A stretch of DNA of 9,250 bases, from positions 24,285 through 33,534 of the forward strand of contig DCGA01000033.1 of assembly GCA_002314465.1 (NCBI GenBank), written 5' to 3'. Source of the DNA: a bacterium UBA1790 (lineage in GTDB: Bacteria > Bacteroidota > Bacteroidia > Bacteroidales > Muribaculaceae). This document shows positions 6,535 to 9,250 of this stretch, one piece after another (positions within the stretch are counted from its first letter, which is position 1; every line of letters begins with the position of its first letter). Made by a program: the position numbers and the translations under genes. The notes beneath the pieces are model-generated. The model did no database searches and was not told the origin of the DNA. It worked only from the letters and a program-made list of their open reading frames with translations.

Positions 6535-7428
6535 TCAGAACTGCTTTGCAAAACCGTCGTCAAGCATCTGCACAGGTATAATCTGCTTCAACACTGTTGC
6601 AATGCTCTCGAGCACTTGCTTGCGCTCATAGTTGCTCCTTACATACAGCGATATGTGTCGTTGCGCCATTTCCTCAGGACGCACTTGGATTACGTTGCGG
6701 CGCTGTTCGTCGGTGAGGTAGCGCAAGTGCATGTGTGGTATCATGGTAGTGCCGCCCTCCAGGTCAACGAGGCGCACGAGTTGCTCAATGCTTGTTGCCT
6801 CATAGATGTGGCTGGCATTGGATTCTTCCTTGAAGTGGCTGAATGTGTTTTCGCGAAGGCTGAGCGCTTCTTTCATCACCCAAATAAAGCCGTTGCCGGC
6901 GGCATTGTTCTTGCCTGCCGATGAATATACCTCAATGGGCTCGGTGTAAAGCGGTATTTCCTTGATGCCCTTGCGCACGTTGCCGGCAATACCTATGCCG
7001 GCGTCGATGCTGCCGTCGAGCAGCGCATTGAGCACACTCGATAGTTTCATGTCCTTGATGAGCAACTGCACCTGTGGGAACTGCTGTGTGTAGCGGTTGA
7101 TGAAATCGGGGAGGATATAGGGTGCGATTGTGGGACCAATGCTCAACTTCAGTTCGCCCGATGCACTGCCTTTCTCTTCGTCTACAACACTTTGTATGCG
7201 TGCAGCATTGGCGAGCGCTTTCTCGGCAAGCAGTATAACTTTTTCACCCGAGGTGGTGGGCGCTACAGTCTTGCTTGTACGCTCAAAGATGCGTATGCCG
7301 AGTTCATTCTCCAGTTTCATGAGCATGGCGCTGAGAGTGGGCTGTGTCACCGAGCAAGCGTCGGCAGCCTTGGCAAAGTTGCGGTACTTGTTCACCGCTA
7401 CTACATATTTAAGTTGCTGAAGGGTCAT
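6535..7428 (-). CDS. LysR-family regulator, OxyR-like but without the peroxide-sensing cysteines
   Basis: This 297-residue protein has the usual LysR layout. An N-terminal winged helix-turn-helix (about 1-60) includes FAKAADACSVTQPTLSAMLMKLENELG and the RIFERT wing. A linker helix follows, then a ligand-binding domain from about residue 91 (GELKLSIGPTIAPYILPDF). The sequence most resembles the OxyR branch found in Bacteroidota. In OxyR the sensing loop reads roughly HCLRDQ followed nine residues after the first Cys by a second Cys. Here the matching stretch is ALSLRENTFSHF, so Ser190 stands for the peroxidatic Cys (Cys199 in E. coli) and Phe199 for the resolving Cys (Cys208). The only cysteine in the protein is Cys25 in the DNA-binding domain. 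It should still bind DNA but sense something other than peroxide through a disulfide. It is transcribed towards the left block and probably regulates itself through the site in its own promoter. Confidence 0.92.
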   Translation of the reverse strand: MTLQQLKYVVAVNKYRNFAKAADACSVTQPTLSAMLMKLENELGIRIFERTSKTVAPTTSGEKVILLAEKALANAARIQSVVDEEKGSASGELKLSIGPTIAPYILPDFINRYTQQFPQVQLLIKDMKLSSVLNALLDGSIDAGIGIAGNVRKGIKEIPLYTEPIEVYSSAGKNNAAGNGFIWVMKEALSLRENTFSHFKEESNASHIYEATSIEQLVRLVDLEGGTTMIPHMHLRYLTDEQRRNVIQVRPEEMAQRHISLYVRSNYERKQVLESIATVLKQIIPVQMLDDGFAKQF

Positions 7429-7460
7429 GATGTGTTTGCTTTGGGTGTTTATTGCAGATG

Positions 7461-7491
7461 CAAAGTTACATCTATTTTATCTATAGACAAA
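7461..7491 (-). promoter_or_regulatory. Bacteroidota-type promoter of the LysR-family gene
   Basis: On the minus strand, TTTG (7488-7491) and TAACTTTG (7461-7468) are separated by exactly 19 bases. This is a full match to the Bacteroidota housekeeping consensus TTTG-N19-TAnnTTTG. Transcription should begin near 7453-7456, giving a leader of about 25 bases before the ATG at 7428. Confidence 0.85.
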
Positions 7492-7497
7492 ATTTAT
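7461..7497 (-). promoter_or_regulatory. Candidate OxyR-type operator overlapping the regulator's promoter
   Basis: Read on the minus strand, ATAA (7494-7497), CTAT (7483-7486) and ATAG (7472-7475) occur with 7-base spacers. The fourth position (7461-7464) is TTTG. E. coli OxyR binds ATAG-N7-CTAT-N7-ATAG-N7-CTAT, so two elements match fully, one matches three of four and one is lost. The central CTAT-N7-ATAG is also a standard LysR T-N11-A palindrome. Lying between the two promoter elements, it would suit autorepression. The AT-rich context makes chance partly possible. Confidence 0.5.
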
Positions 7498-7502
7498 AGT
7501 TG

Positions 7503-7538
7503 AAAAAATAGTGGGCCCGACACAGAGGTTGGGCCCAC
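7503..7538 (-). terminator. Intrinsic terminator of the sigma factor operon
   Basis: GTGGGCCC (7511-7518) pairs with GGGCCCAC (7531-7538). Three more inner pairs, one of them a G-T wobble, bring the stem to 11 pairs with a six-base loop. On the minus strand the stem is followed by TATTTTTT, so it stops transcription from the right-hand operon about 33 bases after its last stop codon. It also shields the regulator promoter just downstream. Confidence 0.88.
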
Positions 7539-7570
7539 ATCGGGGGAGTTATATAATTTCTGTAGCACGA

Positions 7571-8152
7571 TTATTCCTTAGCGGGAGCATTGGTCTTGCC
7601 GGGATTCTGTCCGTGCATCTCCATGCGTGGACCTTTGCCCTTACCTTTGCCCCTGTCGTTGCCCATGCGTGGACCCTTACCGTCGCGACGGTCTTTTTCC
7701 CACTTCATGCGATCGGCCTTTTCACGCTCTTCGGCATAAACCTTCTTGATTTGGCGTGGGTTGAGGAAAGTGCGGAATTTCTTGTAGTACTTCTCGCGAA
7801 CGTCGACCAGAGCACGGCTCATGGCAAACTGGTTCATGATTTCCTGTTCAACCTCGGCGTCGGTCTTGCGCTGCTTGTCCTTTTTCTTCATGTCCTTGGG
7901 GTTGTGCTTGGGACCGTATTTAGCGTAAACCTCGTGAGTCTCTTTGAGGTAGGCTTTGTAGGTCTCGACGAACTTGGCAGTTGTTGCGTCATCGAGTTCA
8001 AGTTTGTCGGCCATTGCCTGAGCGCGTCGCTGAGTCATCTGCTCGTGGTTAAACTGAGGCTTTTGGGGCTTCTTGTCGTCCTGGGCGTTGGTGCTGAAAG
8101 AGCATACCATAATCATGCCCATCATGATTGAATAGATAATTGACTTTTTCAT
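7571..8152 (-). CDS. Secreted Spy/CpxP-like helical protein with basic tail
   Basis: This 193-residue protein begins with a signal peptide (MKKSIIYSIMMGMIMVCSFSTNAQ, cleavage probably around residue 23), so the mature protein is periplasmic or exported. The mature part is almost wholly helical and highly charged. Two degenerate LTxxQ-type helix starts are visible, LELDDATTAKF at about 51-61 and LNPRQIKKVY at 130-139. These are the marks of the Spy/CpxP/ZraP group of periplasmic chaperones and metal or stress sensors. The length suits the many Bacteroidota proteins found behind ECF sigma factors. From about residue 148 the tail is low complexity and strongly basic, and GPRM occurs twice 14 residues apart (160-163 and 174-177). 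As last gene of the sigma/anti-sigma operon it may be the stress-relief or sensing component. The exact ligand is unknown. Confidence 0.78.
   Translation of the reverse strand: MKKSIIYSIMMGMIMVCSFSTNAQDDKKPQKPQFNHEQMTQRRAQAMADKLELDDATTAKFVETYKAYLKETHEVYAKYGPKHNPKDMKKKDKQRKTDAEVEQEIMNQFAMSRALVDVREKYYKKFRTFLNPRQIKKVYAEEREKADRMKWEKDRRDGKGPRMGNDRGKGKGKGPRMEMHGQNPGKTNAPAKE
7621..7675 (-). repeat. Short in-gene direct repeat encoding GPRM twice
   Basis: The 13-base sequence CCATGCGTGGACC (plus-strand reading) occurs at 7621-7633 and again at 7663-7675. The offset is 42 bases, or exactly 14 codons, so the frame is kept. It encodes the repeated GPRM block in the basic tail of the Spy-like protein, and the intervening Gly-Lys-rich residues add to the low complexity. 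Confidence 0.7.
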
Positions 8153-8175
8153 AGTTGTGCGTATTTAAATATGTG

Positions 8176-8529
8176 TTAATAATTAGTTTCGGTGATATTG
8201 TCGCAGTAAAGGAACTCATCGCTGTTGTTGATGGCAACCCAGGTGTCGAGGTCCTCGTCGGTCATGTAGAGCTCGATTGAATCGTTCACCTCGTTGCTCG
8301 AAATGAGTTGTTGGTCGATGGGAGTAGCAGGCTTGAGTGCAATCAGGGTTGTCACTGCTACTGCCGCTGCGGCTGCTGCACCCATTACCCACTTGATGAT
8401 GGTGGTGCGCTGTTGCTTGCGCTCGGCTTTGTCTACAGCATTGCCTATGTTGAGAGCCATTGTATCGAAGAACCCTTCGGGGACGGTAAATGGCATCTGT
8501 TTGCCCATTTTATCGAAATCGGTGCTCAT
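8176..8529 (-). CDS. Small single-pass membrane protein, probable anti-sigma factor
   Basis: This 117-residue protein has a cytoplasmic N-terminal part of about 42 residues with the motif MPFTVPEGFFD (12-22). Similar P-x-x-VPEGFF/YF starts recur in small proteins encoded next to Bacteroidota ECF sigma factors. One hydrophobic segment follows (about 43-66, including seven consecutive-type small residues AAAAAAVAV). An acidic C-terminal part of about 50 residues (SIELYMTDEDLD) presumably faces the periplasm. There is no zinc-binding HxxxCxxC motif, so it is not a ZAS-type anti-sigma factor. Assignment rests on position, 41 bases after the sigma factor gene and 23 bases before the Spy-like gene, and on topology. 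It would hold the sigma factor at the inner membrane until an envelope signal releases it. Confidence 0.68.
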   Translation of the reverse strand: MSTDFDKMGKQMPFTVPEGFFDTMALNIGNAVDKAERKQQRTTIIKWVMGAAAAAAVAVTTLIALKPATPIDQQLISSNEVNDSIELYMTDEDLDTWVAINNSDEFLYCDNITETNY

Positions 8530-8570
8530 ATTTTTTGTATTTTTATGAATTTTGTATTCTCTATGGCCGA

Positions 8571-9095
8571 TTACTCAACCATGTATTTTTTTACTTTCTC
8601 TTTAGCATTGTGGTAAACAACCTTGAGCGAATCGACGCTGCTGCCGGTAAGTTCGCTTATCTCCTCATAGGGAAGCTCGTCGTAGTAGCGCAGGTTGAAT
8701 ACTAATCGCTGGTGGTCGCTCAGTGAGAGTATCGCTTGCTGGAATCTCACCGCCATCTCGTTGTCATAGTCTACGTGGCTCGATTCCATGAGGCTGTCCA
8801 TCAGTAGCATGCCGTCGTCGATGGTCGACATTGCGGTTTCGCGGCGGCTCTTTATGTGGCGCAGGCACTCGTTGGTGGCAATGCGGTAAATCCAAGTCTT
8901 GAGCGCGTTGGGATCTTTGAGCGAATCCAGTCCCTTGTATACCTTGATAAATGTTTCCTGCAACACGTCTTGCGCGTCCTCGTGAGCGACAACCATACGG
9001 CGTATGTGCCAGTATATTGTCTGCTGGTAGGTGGCAAGCACTTGCTCGAATGTGGGCAATGCTGCTTTGTCGCTATTTCGTTTAAACAGGTTCAT
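8571..9095 (-). CDS. ECF-family RNA polymerase sigma factor
   Basis: This 174-residue protein has the two domains of an extracytoplasmic-function sigma factor and the normal length. Region 2 (about 16-85) contains HEDAQDVLQETFIKVYKGLDSL, which contacts the polymerase core, and TWIYRIATNECLRHIKSRR, which covers the -10 melting and recognition helices. A linker with several Met and acidic residues spans about 86-115. Region 4 (about 117-170) has LSDHQRLVFNLRYYDELPYEEISELTGSSVDSLK, the helix-turn-helix that reads the -35 element. It is the first gene of a three-gene operon with a probable membrane anti-sigma factor and a secreted Spy-like protein, so it most likely drives an envelope-stress response and probably its own operon. 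The subgroup and target promoter cannot be set from sequence alone. The start ATG at 9095 precedes a basic leader, MNLFKRNSDK. Confidence 0.95.
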   Translation of the reverse strand: MNLFKRNSDKAALPTFEQVLATYQQTIYWHIRRMVVAHEDAQDVLQETFIKVYKGLDSLKDPNALKTWIYRIATNECLRHIKSRRETAMSTIDDGMLLMDSLMESSHVDYDNEMAVRFQQAILSLSDHQRLVFNLRYYDELPYEEISELTGSSVDSLKVVYHNAKEKVKKYMVE

Positions 9096-9211
9096 TAATC
9101 TTGGCGTTTGCTATTTAGAACGATTGAAAGGGAAAAGGTTAATGGATGGTGCTTAGAGTTTTTGATTTTTTAACTACTCAAAAAAGTAACAATAGTTGCC
9201 AATTACTTGTA

Positions 9212-9226
9212 AAATGGACCATTTTT
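9212..9226. promoter_or_regulatory. 15-base palindrome upstream of the sigma factor gene
   Basis: AAAATGG and CCATTTT flank a single central A, giving a 7-pair palindrome about 120 bases upstream of the sigma factor start. Such a short centre does not suit an RNA hairpin, so a dimeric DNA-binding protein is the more likely reader if it is functional. The rest of the 155-base upstream region is AT-rich, and I see no gene, terminator or exact Bacteroidota promoter in it. Confidence 0.35.
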
Positions 9227-9250
9227 TATTATCCTCAAATCCGCAACTAA

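Noticed and set aside
7511..8131. Open frame of 206 codons on the plus strand opposite the Spy-like gene, looking hydrophobic
   Set aside because: The hydrophobicity is the antisense image of Lys- and Glu-rich codons (CTT, TTC). The start lies inside the terminator hairpin, and the minus-strand gene has a signal peptide and fits the operon.
9096..9250. Possible Bacteroidota promoter for the sigma factor on the minus strand (TTTG near 9235, and a TACTTTTTTG stretch)
   Set aside because: The TTTG is followed after 19 bases by CATTTTAC, which does not fit TAnnTTTG. The TACTTTTTTG stretch has two extra bases and no TTTG at the right distance upstream.

Overview
The window looks like chromosome from a gut-type Bacteroidales bacterium, with moderate GC close to 50 percent. 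I base this on a phosphate-selective-porin-type (Porin_O_P) outer-membrane protein, a lipoprotein with a Bacteroidota-style loose lipobox, the near absence of Shine-Dalgarno sequences, and one exact Bacteroidota promoter (TTTG-N19-TAnnTTTG) in front of the regulator gene. A Muribaculaceae or Prevotellaceae-like host would fit, but the family cannot be fixed from this sequence alone. No mobile element, tRNA, rRNA or CRISPR array is visible. The gene order looks stable and chromosomal.

Left block (2-6461, all plus strand). In order: the 3' part of an OprP/OprO-like porin, a lipoprotein with a lamin-tail domain, a 213-residue protein of unassigned function that I suspect is a divergent CYTH-type protein, a clear CYTH/triphosphate-tunnel metalloenzyme, an inner-membrane anion transporter of the DASS/SLC13 family, and a 488-residue protein of unknown function with two membrane segments. 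Gaps are 13 to 80 bases. A strong hairpin with only a weak T tract sits between the 213-residue gene and the CYTH gene. A good intrinsic terminator closes the block at about 6491-6520. The set could serve anion or polyphosphate handling (outer-membrane pore, surface lipoprotein, tunnel enzymes, inner-membrane transporter), but that is inference from neighbourhood.

Middle (6535-7497, minus strand). A LysR-family regulator, OxyR-like in overall sequence, converges on the left block. Both cysteines used by OxyR for peroxide sensing are replaced, by Ser190 and Phe199. It has an exact Bacteroidota promoter, and an OxyR-like array of ATAG/CTAT elements with 7-base spacing overlaps that promoter, which suggests autoregulation.

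Right block (7503-9095, minus strand). An ECF sigma factor, a small single-pass membrane protein that is probably its anti-sigma factor, and a secreted Spy/CpxP-like helical protein with a very basic tail form one operon ended by a T-tailed hairpin. This is the usual layout of an envelope-stress circuit. The last 155 bases are its upstream region. They contain a 15-base palindrome but no convincing promoter.
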